8,389 nucleotides of DNA from JANQRV01 sp964533785 (GCA_964533785.1 CAZHNG010000300.1:1-8389); one strand, 5' to 3'. Positions 1 to 6,443 are shown, counted from the first letter of the stretch. A program made the numbers and translations. The notes: a model not told the origin generated them from the letters alone.

Positions 1-238
1 TTCAGAATAAATAAAATTTCCGTTGATTGTCAATTAGTTAGAATTTTTAGTCTAGAGTCTAGCGTCAAAAGTCAAGAAAAATAGACATAGAAGCTTAAAA
101 AAGCACCTGTTTTGCAGCCAAAACTTTAAACACTAAATGTTTTTTCGTTTTAAACAAATGTTAATTCCTTTGCTAACAAAATTTTTATCCCCAAAGCGCT
201 TTATATTTAGAAAATCATAAATTGAATCCCGATAAATA
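1..238. other. AT-rich upstream region of the GH18 gene
   Basis: No credible gene is visible here; stop codons are frequent in the frames I followed. The stretch is strongly AT-rich, as expected for a Bacteroidota promoter region. TATATTTA at 202-209 resembles the Bacteroidota -7 element (TAnnTTTG) with one mismatch and lies about 35 bp before the ATG at 245. I could not find a TTG-type -33 element at the usual distance; the nearest, TTTG at 169-172, is too far upstream. The promoter reading is therefore tentative. A short tandem repeat at 49-76 is listed separately. Confidence 0.4.
49..76. repeat. Four degenerate 7-bp tandem repeats
   Basis: The sequence reads as four consecutive heptamers: AGTCTAG (49-55), AGTCTAG (56-62), CGTCAAA (63-69) and AGTCAAG (70-76). 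The first two are identical and the last two diverge. It is non-coding and about 170 bp upstream of the glycosidase start. Short 7-bp GTCTAGA-like tandem runs occur in Bacteroidota spacers. No function can be assigned. Confidence 0.5.
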
Positions 239-244
239 GTGGAC

Positions 245-1477
245 ATGAAAATCAATAGCAAGGCCCTTTATGGTGCAAGCGCCATTTTCCTGATGCTTTC
301 AATTACAACGATTAACGCCCAGGAACAACGATTTCACCGCTTTGGTTACCTACCTTTTTACCGCTTTCATTTAGTTGATAGTATTGACATGACCAAGCTG
401 ACGCATTTGTGCATAGCATTTGCCAATCCTACCATGAGCGGCAGGTTGACTTTTAATGATCAGGACATCAGTCCGGTGGTAAATAAAGCCAAAGCTGCCG
501 GCACTGACATTCTGCTGTCGCTCGCCGGCGGTGGATTGGAACCCGTCCAAAAAAGAGCCTGGAAAAAATGGCTGTTACCCTGGAACCGTCCCAAACTGAT
601 TCATGAGATCATGAATTGGGTAAGGACGCATGAATTCGATGGAGTGGATGTGGATTTAGAGTGGGGAGATGTTACCGAACATTACAGTGGCTTTGTATTG
701 GAATTACGGGATTCCCTGCTCGAAGAAAGAAAAATGCTGACCGCCTCGCTGCCAGGTACGACGAGGTACAAAAACCTGTCAAATCTTGCACTCGAAGCTT
801 TTGATTACGTCCAGGTCATGGCCTATGACCTGACTGGTCCCTGGGCACCGAAGCTTATGGGGCAGCACGCTCCTTTCTCCATGGCCAGTCAATCCATTGA
901 TTTTTGGAAGAGCCAGGGAGTTGAACCCGAGCGTCTTATCCTCGGTCTTCCCTTTTACGGTTGGGACTTTTCCAACCCTAATCGCACCTATTCTGCCTCT
1001 TACGGCTTCCTGGTAGCTAAAGATACTTCGCTGGCGATGCTCGATCAGTTTGGTGACGTTTACTACAATGGCCGACCACTGATCGAAGCCAAAACACAAC
1101 TGGCATTAGAGCAGGCTGGTGGTGTTATGTTTTGGGAAATTGGTCAAGATGCCTTCAATAAACATTCCCTGATACACGCCGTCAATGAAATGGTAAACCT
1201 TCATTTTGCGCGGGAAAACAAGGAGACTATTGAATTGGACAATATTGCGAAGATCAGGCCGGGATCGCTTGCGCCGGAACAAAGCGATGAGAAATTGTTT
1301 ACCCTAACGATCAAAGATAACAGAACCGTTATTCAAGACGGGTCGACAAAAGCTGTGATTGCCTTACCGCGGCATCCTACGGGAACTTTTGTTTTGGAAT
1401 ACTTATTGAAGAACCGTTTTTTGATCAAAGAGCAGGAAGTGCAACGGTCCGCTTCTAGTGCTTCGGGAGCTAAGTAA
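245..1477 (+). CDS. Exported glycoside hydrolase family 18 protein (chitinase-like)
   Basis: Probable secreted glycosidase acting on beta-1,4 N-acetylglucosamine polymers (chitin, peptidoglycan or glycoprotein glycans) by substrate-assisted retaining catalysis. Numbered from a GTG at 239, it has a signal peptide (residues 3-27, positive then hydrophobic, cleavage near INA-QEQ). The GH18 barrel follows: SLAGGG at 94-99; the signature DGVDVDLEW at 134-142, matching DGxDxDxE with Glu141 as proton donor; MAYDLTGPW at 194-202; and GVMFWEIGQD near 305-314 for the last strand. All catalytic landmarks are present. Residues from about 350 are a tail I do not recognise, with no carbohydrate-binding module or T9SS sorting signal that I can see. 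I chose ATG at 245 because it begins a standard signal peptide (MKIN...); the GTG would add only Met-Asp. The gene stands alone and converges on the sigma cluster. Substrate is unknown; spore-coat-type or endo-glucosaminidase members of GH18 are alternatives to true chitinase. Confidence 0.9.
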   Translation: MKINSKALYGASAIFLMLSITTINAQEQRFHRFGYLPFYRFHLVDSIDMTKLTHLCIAFANPTMSGRLTFNDQDISPVVNKAKAAGTDILLSLAGGGLEPVQKRAWKKWLLPWNRPKLIHEIMNWVRTHEFDGVDVDLEWGDVTEHYSGFVLELRDSLLEERKMLTASLPGTTRYKNLSNLALEAFDYVQVMAYDLTGPWAPKLMGQHAPFSMASQSIDFWKSQGVEPERLILGLPFYGWDFSNPNRTYSASYGFLVAKDTSLAMLDQFGDVYYNGRPLIEAKTQLALEQAGGVMFWEIGQDAFNKHSLIHAVNEMVNLHFARENKETIELDNIAKIRPGSLAPEQSDEKLFTLTIKDNRTVIQDGSTKAVIALPRHPTGTFVLEYLLKNRFLIKEQEVQRSASSASGAK

Positions 1478-1660
1478 TTGACAGTTTTGGTGAGGTCATT
1501 TTGGCGGTAGACAAGGCGCGAGGAGGGAGCATCCGTACGGACGTGACCAACCTGCCCGCGTGCCGTCGCCAGAGGCTTTGGCCGCCGGAGACCGTACAAT
1601 ACTTTGGCAGGCGGGTGAGCAACGAAGTATACCGCCAAAAGGGGCCGCCAAAATTGTCAA
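1478..1660. repeat. GC-rich palindromic intergenic element (candidate interspersed repeat)
   Basis: This begins right after the GH18 stop and lies between convergent genes. Its ends are inverted copies of each other. The outer arms TTGACAGTTTTGG (1478-1490) and CCAAAATTGTCAA (1648-1660) pair with one mismatch. The inner arms TTTTGGCGGTA (1499-1509) and TACCGCCAAAA (1630-1640) pair perfectly. CCGCCAAAA also occurs twice on the right side (1632-1640, 1646-1654). The centre holds a perfect 10-bp palindrome, TCCGTACGGA (1532-1541). The GC content contrasts sharply with its surroundings. The form suggests a non-autonomous MITE-like or REP-like repeat, which could also act as a two-way terminator. 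Only one copy is in this window, so repetition elsewhere is inferred. Confidence 0.6.
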
Positions 1661-1683
1661 GTATTTAGTTCCCGAAGCACTAA

Positions 1684-2334
1684 TCAGTAAGTTTCTACTA
1701 GTACATCCATCAACTGCGGATCTTGTTTGATGTTTCTTCCTATGTTGCTGTTTGACAACTTGGTTTTTTGAGCGGTTTGTGTTTTTTCGATGCTCACTGT
1801 CAACTCTTCACCTGTTTCTTCTTTGGTCGGGGTAGACGTATTGACATGAATTGACTGTTTCCTGGGTATGGAAGAGGGGTCTTCCAATATTTTTTCAACA
1901 ACCACTTCTTTAGTGATATAAATAGTATCCTTCAGAAAAACAGTCGGTCGATTAGCTGCTCCTTCAGGTAACTCCGATGATGTCCCGCCAAGGATAACCC
2001 AAAGAATAAGTCCGATAGCAGCAACAATAACAGGTTGCCAAACGGGAACCGGATAGTTGAACCAAGATCGAAATTGCGACCAAAAGGGCTCAATGGATTT
2101 GTATTTTTGTGCATGGAATGCCTTGAGCAATTCTTTCTTGCGGGATACAATAGCAATTGAGCGTTCTTTTAAACTTTCTTTTTCCGTATTTTGTAGTAGT
2201 TGCCTGGCAGCCTGATATTGAAACGGACGGTAATACTGCTCCATCAGTGCTTTTTCCGCATCATTCAACTCCTCGAATGATTTAGCTTGTAATAATTGCT
2301 CTATTTTTTCAAAATCTCTCATCATAGAAAGCAT
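1684..2334 (-). CDS. Single-pass membrane protein, probable anti-sigma factor of the adjacent ECF sigma
   Basis: A 216-residue protein with a charged, helical cytoplasmic N-terminal part (1-95, containing 'FEELNDAEKALMEQYY'). One hydrophobic segment follows at about 100-117 (PVIVAAIGLILWVIL). The periplasmic part is low in complexity and rich in Thr, Ser, Lys and Glu, with 'DTIYITKEVVVEKI' near 127-140. I see no zinc-finger HxxxCxxC motif, so it is not a classic ZAS-type anti-sigma. Its role is inferred from topology and position: it starts 6 nt after the sigma stop, the usual arrangement for a membrane anti-sigma that holds its sigma at the inner membrane. The ATG at 2334 is used; in-frame ATGs at residues 4-5 are equally possible starts. 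It is the last gene of the minus-strand cluster. A general sigma-linked membrane protein is the alternative. Confidence 0.7.
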   Translation of the reverse strand: MLSMMRDFEKIEQLLQAKSFEELNDAEKALMEQYYRPFQYQAARQLLQNTEKESLKERSIAIVSRKKELLKAFHAQKYKSIEPFWSQFRSWFNYPVPVWQPVIVAAIGLILWVILGGTSSELPEGAANRPTVFLKDTIYITKEVVVEKILEDPSSIPRKQSIHVNTSTPTKEETGEELTVSIEKTQTAQKTKLSNSNIGRNIKQDPQLMDVLVETY

Positions 2335-2340
2335 TGATCC

Positions 2341-2940
2341 TTATAAAATAGTAGTCATACAACTACGAATTTTTTGTGCCAGCAAATTAACGGCATGAAA
2401 CAAGCGAGATTTAACGGTCCCTTCGGGTACATTGGTGATCTCACTAATTTCCAGAATAGACAACTGTTCGTAATACCGCAGAACAAAACATATTCGTTGC
2501 TTTGGATTTAAATATTTCAAAGCGACGCTGATTTGTTTTATCCTATCCTTATCTTCCAACCTTTCCAAGATAGACTGGGAATGAACATGGGTTTCCTCAG
2601 CGACAGTAGCTTCAACCGATGGCAGTCTGCTTCTCCGCCGGTATTCATTTTTCACCATATTATGAGCCACCGCATATACCCGGGTAGAGAACCGGCGGGA
2701 GGGATCAAAGCTGTTCGGGTTTTCAATTAACTTCATAAAAAGATTTTGGGCAAAATCAGCGGCCAGCTCTCTATCGTTATAAAGCATTCGAAAGAAAAAC
2801 CAATACATCCTATCCCAATACCTGTGGTAGATAACCTGGAAAGCTTCGTCCTTCCCTTTGGACATCAATTGCATTAATTCTTCGTCTTTTTTATGCTGAT
2901 ATTTTCTCTTTGAAAACAAATTATGCTGCGTATTAGACAA
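2341..2940 (-). CDS. ECF-type RNA polymerase sigma factor (sigma-70 family)
   Basis: A 199-residue alternative sigma factor that would direct RNA polymerase to a specific promoter set. Region 2 spans about 19-100, with the helix 'AFQVIYHRYWDRMYWFFFRM' and the DFAQNLFMKL stretch (matching the family D-x-x-Q-x-x-F core) followed by 'VAHNMVKNEYRRR'. Region 4 spans about 134-195, with 'LNPKQRICFVLRYYEQLSI' and the helix-turn-helix 'EISEITNVPEGTVKSRLFHA'. No extra C-terminal domain is present. The start is TTG at 2940; the first in-frame ATG (residue 23) would cut into region 2.1 (DEELMQLM), and a stop lies four codons upstream of the TTG. The start is 5 nt past the original stop of the small SUMF1-like gene, so its translation may depend on coupling. 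The downstream membrane protein is probably its anti-sigma factor. Confidence 0.92.
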   Translation of the reverse strand: MSNTQHNLFSKRKYQHKKDEELMQLMSKGKDEAFQVIYHRYWDRMYWFFFRMLYNDRELAADFAQNLFMKLIENPNSFDPSRRFSTRVYAVAHNMVKNEYRRRSRLPSVEATVAEETHVHSQSILERLEDKDRIKQISVALKYLNPKQRICFVLRYYEQLSILEISEITNVPEGTVKSRLFHAVNLLAQKIRSCMTTIL

Positions 2941-2945
2941 GACTA

Positions 2946-3047
2946 TTATTCATAAATAACTTCACAAACACAACGGAAGCCAAGCCAGTAATTTGGTTTT
3001 TCGTAATTGAAAAAATTACCGGAAAAGGCTTCATCTTCCGAATGGAT
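2946..3047 (-). pseudogene. Orphaned 3' end of the small SUMF1-like gene, after an in-frame TAG
   Basis: The same frame continues past the TAG at 3050-3048 for 33 sense codons to a TAA at 2948-2946. The continuation reads IHSEDEAF...NYWLGFRCVCEV..., including the GFR block that normally closes a SUMF1/FGE domain. With Trp in place of the stop, the junction would read GGAW, matching the family GGSW motif. TGG to TAG is a single G-to-A change. The restored gene would encode 269 residues and end 5 nt before the sigma start. It is either a real nonsense mutation, a sequencing error, or (unlikely in this phylum) a readthrough codon. Confidence 0.8.
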
Positions 3048-3755
3048 CTAGGCTCCACCTAATGCTTTACCTTCTTCAGAGATCATTTCGGCCACATTTC
3101 CGTGAAGATTATATACCCCTATTTTACCCGGCAAATAGGAATACGACGGAGCTACCGGAACCGTTTTGGAAGGGAACGGAGCCTTGGTGGCATCGCTTTT
3201 ATAAGCCAAATTATACGGGATCCTACCTTTATCCTTTTTCTTCAGTCGTAGTTTTGCGGATCTATCTCCATTCAATCTGGCGACAAAATTCCATTCGGAT
3301 GCTGACGGTAACCGGTAATTTAATGATTTTACTTTCGCCGTTGTCGATTTTGTTTCATTGTTGCGGAGCATCTTCATTACTTGCTTTGACCTCCAATGAC
3401 AATAGGCTTCTGCTTGCATTTGGGAAACCCCAATAACCGGGTAAGTACCAAAAGAAGGGTGACGGAAATAGGTGCTTCCGTAAGATTTACCGGTGAAAGA
3501 ATCTATCTGATCCCAAACCATGGTATCCGGAAGAGCATTTTGATACTCCTGTGATTTTTTCCCGAATTGCGTATTTAAAGCTTGCAAATATGCTCGGTAA
3601 TCCGAATTTGTAAGTTCCTTTTCGTCTACAAAAAAATGCTCGGTAATCCTGACCATACCGGGAGGGGTGAAATTTTTTTCAGCGATGTTTCCAAAATTAA
3701 AAAACAAAAGTCCAACTATGAGGATCAAAAGTAATTTGAAGATCATTCCGTTCAT
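3048..3755 (-). CDS. Membrane-anchored SUMF1/FGE-like domain protein, truncated by a TAG
   Basis: A 235-residue protein of the formylglycine-generating-enzyme fold (SUMF1; also used by GldJ/GldK, EgtB and PvdO relatives). Residues 5-22 (IFKLLLILIVGLLFFNFG) are an uncleaved anchor or signal peptide. Domain landmarks follow in order: ELTNSDYRAYL at 47-57, YPVIGVSQMQAEAYCHW at 105-121, YRLPSASEWNFVAR at 147-160, VYNLHGNVAEM at 214-224, then GGA and stop where GGSW is expected. 'GNVAEM' in place of GNVWEW is closer to the GldK/GldJ style than to true FGE. The paired cysteines that bind copper in FGE are not visible here or in the restored tail, so a structural or binding role is more likely than catalysis. 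The gene lies 65 nt downstream of a second SUMF1-domain gene and directly upstream of the sigma factor. The truncation removes the last core strands and would probably destabilise the fold. Confidence 0.85.
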   Translation of the reverse strand: MNGMIFKLLLILIVGLLFFNFGNIAEKNFTPPGMVRITEHFFVDEKELTNSDYRAYLQALNTQFGKKSQEYQNALPDTMVWDQIDSFTGKSYGSTYFRHPSFGTYPVIGVSQMQAEAYCHWRSKQVMKMLRNNETKSTTAKVKSLNYRLPSASEWNFVARLNGDRSAKLRLKKKDKGRIPYNLAYKSDATKAPFPSKTVPVAPSYSYLPGKIGVYNLHGNVAEMISEEGKALGGA

Positions 3756-3820
3756 TTAGACATTAAATTTTCGGTTGGTGAATTTGATTAAAGATCAGTC
3801 GTTGCAAAAATTCAATAGGC

Positions 3821-5569
3821 TTATTCCAATACTTTCATAAAAAGGCGTATGCCAACGGCCGGACTCGGTACTGTTCTGTAATGTTTAATTCCAATTTGAG
3901 CATAATGTACCGGATCCAGCCAACTTCCCCCTAGCGTAAAGTCCTTTTCTTTCACCATTTCAGCTGCGTTACCACTAAGGTTGAAAAGTCCATAGTTATT
4001 TGGCCAATAAGCGTCAGCTTTAGCCAAATAAAAAGCTCCATCTATACCGGGAGATTCGGCAAAATTTCCTTTGACAAATTGCTGGCTAAGCGAATCGTAT
4101 TCACTGAAATAGGGATTTACATTTATTAGAAAACACCCCTTAGCATTTTTGTAATAATAGCCTCCCCAGGGGTAAGGAGCGGTATTTAATCCTCCTCTGG
4201 CAGCGATAATCCACTCTTCTTCACTGGGAATAAAAAATTCAACCTTTCGGTATTTTTTGTTTTTATCTTCCGACCTATTGTAAGCATTAGTCAACCATTG
4301 ACAATAAGCAATTGCGGCTTCGTAAGTGATATTCACAACGGGCATTTCGGGATCTTCCGGATGACCATGTTCGAATAATTCTTCATCCGGGAGGGTTCCA
4401 AACCCTCCGGGCAACAGCGTTTTCCAGTCAACAGGCCCCGGCGAATATTGACGAAATCGCTCGAATTCATGGCGATCGAGCAAATCTTTTAAAAATTGAT
4501 CATAATCTTCATAGGTCAGCTCTACGGCAGCGGCGTAAGTGTTTTCCAGTTCAGCAACCGGCATCATCATTTTATCCCATCGTTTCACCTCTAACTCAAA
4601 AGCGGGCACCTTTGGCTTAAGAGCAAAAAATGATTTGATCTCGTTTCTACGCGCTGTCCGGTCTGCAATAGTGAAAGCCAGCGACTTAACATTTTCGGCT
4701 TTCCCCAATTGACTTTCTTCCAAATAACGATCGTGCAGTAAAACCAGCGAAGGAATATAATTCATATCCATTAAGTCAACTACTGACTGACCAGGATCAA
4801 AGACCAGGTTTTTATGAAGACGGTCCTTACGGAAACGTTCTTCGTAATTACTTTTGATCACACTTACATTATCAAAAGGCTCATTGGTATTTCTAAAAGC
4901 AAGACCCGTAAGGAATAATTCGCCGGCAGTTCGTTTTCGCAACTGCTTAGAGATGGCCACTCCAAGATATACCGGTTTCGCACTGTGGGCAACGATATGT
5001 TGCAAAAACACGTAAAGCTCATCAGTGGTAGTAAAGGGAAAGGACACTTCCCTCCCCAAAGGTGGAATATCTTCCTCAAAAAATAGCTTTTGACAATAAG
5101 ACTTATGGTAGGCCAAAAGATCCAACTTCAAGACCTTAACCTTAGGGCGTATCCCCAAGACATTTTGCAGGATCAATGCCGGGTAAGTATCATTTTCTCC
5201 CTGGGTAATAAGTATGGCTTCTTCATCTACTGACATTAAGGCATTATAATTCCATTCAAAAAGACCTTCCGGGATAATCTGAGACCGATGCAATTTTGTA
5301 CAATATAATTTCACCTTTTGAGGATCATCGAGCAACAGGTAATAGGCGATTAAAGCGGAAAAAATCTCGGGTCTTTCGGGGTCAATTTCATAGGCCTGTA
5401 ACAGAGACTCATAATCCCGATTACTTTTTGGACTGCTAAGAAAGGCGATGTAGCTTCCCTCAAAAGTGTTCGGAATATGAGTTTGGGTACGCTCCTGAAT
5501 GAAGGGAAGGTCATACACCGTACTGTCCGATAATGTATTACAATTGTCTGCGGCCAGGTAGTAATTCAA
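3821..5569 (-). CDS. Large protein with DUF2723-C-terminus-like region fused to a SUMF1/FGE-like domain
   Basis: A 582-residue body, numbered from a TTG at 5569. Residues 1-95 are helical and TPR-like ('LLQAYEIDPERPEIFSAL'). Residues about 100-310 resemble the soluble C-terminal region of DUF2723/TMEM260-like membrane proteins: 'AILITQGENDTYPALILQ' with 'GIRPKVKVLKLDLL' (118-152), 'KPVYLGVAI' (198-206), 'LTGLAFR' (220-226) and 'NYIPSLVLLHDRYLE' (270-284). Residues about 340-582 form a SUMF1 domain: PVVNITYEAAIAYCQWL (410-426), FFIPSEEEWIIAARGG (445-460), YPWGG (466-470), YGLFNLSGNAAEM (526-538), GGSW (547-550), VGIRLFMKV (572-580). No FGE cysteine pair is visible, so catalysis is doubtful. 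The TTG is only the first possible start in this frame. The frame stays open for 36 more codons to a TGA at 5680-5678, and that stretch continues the TPR-like sequence, so the true N-terminus lies upstream across a frame break (5570-5745). It heads the sigma cluster and is probably periplasmic or surface-exposed. Confidence 0.8.
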   Translation of the reverse strand: MNYYLAADNCNTLSDSTVYDLPFIQERTQTHIPNTFEGSYIAFLSSPKSNRDYESLLQAYEIDPERPEIFSALIAYYLLLDDPQKVKLYCTKLHRSQIIPEGLFEWNYNALMSVDEEAILITQGENDTYPALILQNVLGIRPKVKVLKLDLLAYHKSYCQKLFFEEDIPPLGREVSFPFTTTDELYVFLQHIVAHSAKPVYLGVAISKQLRKRTAGELFLTGLAFRNTNEPFDNVSVIKSNYEERFRKDRLHKNLVFDPGQSVVDLMDMNYIPSLVLLHDRYLEESQLGKAENVKSLAFTIADRTARRNEIKSFFALKPKVPAFELEVKRWDKMMMPVAELENTYAAAVELTYEDYDQFLKDLLDRHEFERFRQYSPGPVDWKTLLPGGFGTLPDEELFEHGHPEDPEMPVVNITYEAAIAYCQWLTNAYNRSEDKNKKYRKVEFFIPSEEEWIIAARGGLNTAPYPWGGYYYKNAKGCFLINVNPYFSEYDSLSQQFVKGNFAESPGIDGAFYLAKADAYWPNNYGLFNLSGNAAEMVKEKDFTLGGSWLDPVHYAQIGIKHYRTVPSPAVGIRLFMKVLE

Positions 5570-5745
5570 CCATCCCTTTGCATTTTGAGGGTTTTGTTCA
5601 ACTTCCTTTTGCCATAGCTCTACTTGTTCCTGATATAAGTAAGCGGTAAGATGAGCCTGCTTAGCGGGAGAATAGTTTCACGCAGCGGTTGACTCAAAAG
5701 AAAAACGGGAAGAAAACTGATTTGAAGGATTGCCATTATCTTCAT
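5570..5745 (-). pseudogene. 5' part of the large SUMF1-like gene, broken by a one-base frame shift
   Basis: An ATG at 5745 opens a 41-codon frame (stop TAG at 5622-5620) that starts as a signal peptide: MKIMAILQISFLPVFLLSQ. The frame of the large gene is open from 5677 and reads SPAKQAHLTAYLYQEQ, ELWQKEVEQNPQNAKGWLNYY, a TPR-like run that continues into the annotated body without a start codon. The two frames overlap between about 5677 and 5620. One extra base near 5675-5685 would join signal peptide and body into a protein of roughly 640 residues. I see no obvious slippery heptamer for programmed shifting, so a one-base deletion or a sequence error is more likely. Confidence 0.7.
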
Positions 5746-5842
5746 GGATGCCAAATTTTCTTCCTTGTACACCGAAAGGAGTGCGGCGTTCAAAAATTTA
5801 AAGAGAAATTTTGGCCCGCAGGAAAATTAGACAACAGCAAAT

Positions 5843-6349
5843 CTACAGTTTAAAGAAAACCCCTACCGAATAGGACGGATTGGCGTAGATAATCCTACCA
5901 CGGAAGGCATAACCAGCTCCTACCGAAAATCCCCACTGGTCGTTGAAATTATAATTCAACTCGGGAGAAAAACTGAGAAACTCCGTATTATTGGCAAAGA
6001 TACTGGTGCTGTTATCTCCGATGTTGCCATCTCCATTTTGCATGGATTCCACGCCAAAAAGCCGGGCAGTCACGGTTCCTTCACCGACACCCGTTGCCAG
6101 GCCTGTTTCATCAATAGACAAAACACCTTCATCAGAGCTCTGCCAGGAGACCGTTATACTTTCCGTCAGTCCAATATTGTTGGTGTACATCGCATCAAAT
6201 TGGTTCGTATCCCCAACGGCAAGACTATCTACATTGGCCGTGATCCTCAACGCTGGTTCCACAAAATCGTCAATGATATCATCACCAATACAACCGGATA
6301 AATATATCATTGAAATACTTAGCAACATTAGAAATAATCGGTACATCAT
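5843..6349 (-). CDS. Lipoprotein with bacterial Ig-like (Big_2) domain and a beta-barrel-like C-terminus, probable chimera
   Basis: About 168 residues. The N-terminus is a lipoprotein signal (hydrophobic run, then YLSGC; lipidated Cys near residue 20). A Big_2-type Ig-like domain spans about 33-97, ending in the typical 'SIDETGLATGVGEGTVTAR'. From about 105 the character changes: 'FLSFSPELNYNFNDQWGFSVG' followed by AGYAFRG...YSVGVFFKL, with alternating aromatic residues and a C-terminal hydrophobic strand, resembles the last hairpins of an outer-membrane barrel. One Ig domain plus barely two or three barrel strands is not a stable known design. I infer a deletion joining the start of a lipoprotein gene to the end of a neighbouring barrel gene in frame. 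The start is one of two ATGs at 6349 and 6346; a TTG at 6352 is less likely. It lies about 100 nt upstream of the large SUMF1 gene on the same strand and may be co-transcribed with it. Confidence 0.65.
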   Translation of the reverse strand: MMYRLFLMLLSISMIYLSGCIGDDIIDDFVEPALRITANVDSLAVGDTNQFDAMYTNNIGLTESITVSWQSSDEGVLSIDETGLATGVGEGTVTARLFGVESMQNGDGNIGDNSTSIFANNTEFLSFSPELNYNFNDQWGFSVGAGYAFRGRIIYANPSYSVGVFFKL

Positions 6350-6443
6350 CAATTAGATTTGTTTTCAAAGGTACAGCTTATACCTTCACATCATTGGTCT
6401 TGAACATGACATACATACTGTCTGATTGTAAATACCACATAAC

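Noticed and set aside
779..1099. Antisense open frame of 106 codons inside the GH18 gene
   Set aside because: It lies wholly opposite a clear GH18 coding frame, shows no motif or signal peptide, and is best explained as a shadow of the real gene.
1333..1638. Minus-strand open frame of 101 codons covering the palindromic element and the end of the GH18 gene
   Set aside because: It runs through the inverted-repeat element and antisense to the GH18 tail. The composition follows the GC-rich repeat rather than a protein family.
3048..5569. True formylglycine-generating (sulfatase-activating) enzymes
   Set aside because: No copper-binding cysteine pair is visible near the GGSW region in either protein and no sulfatase gene is nearby. 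The GNxAEM motif fits GldJ/GldK-style non-catalytic members better.
5620..5690. Programmed -1 frameshift in the large SUMF1-like gene
   Set aside because: The direction fits, but I find no X-XXY-YYZ slippery heptamer before the stop and no clear stimulatory hairpin. A deletion or read error is simpler.
5991..6356. Plus-strand open frames opposite the lipoprotein gene
   Set aside because: They are antisense shadows of the lipoprotein frame, which has a clear lipobox and Ig domain.
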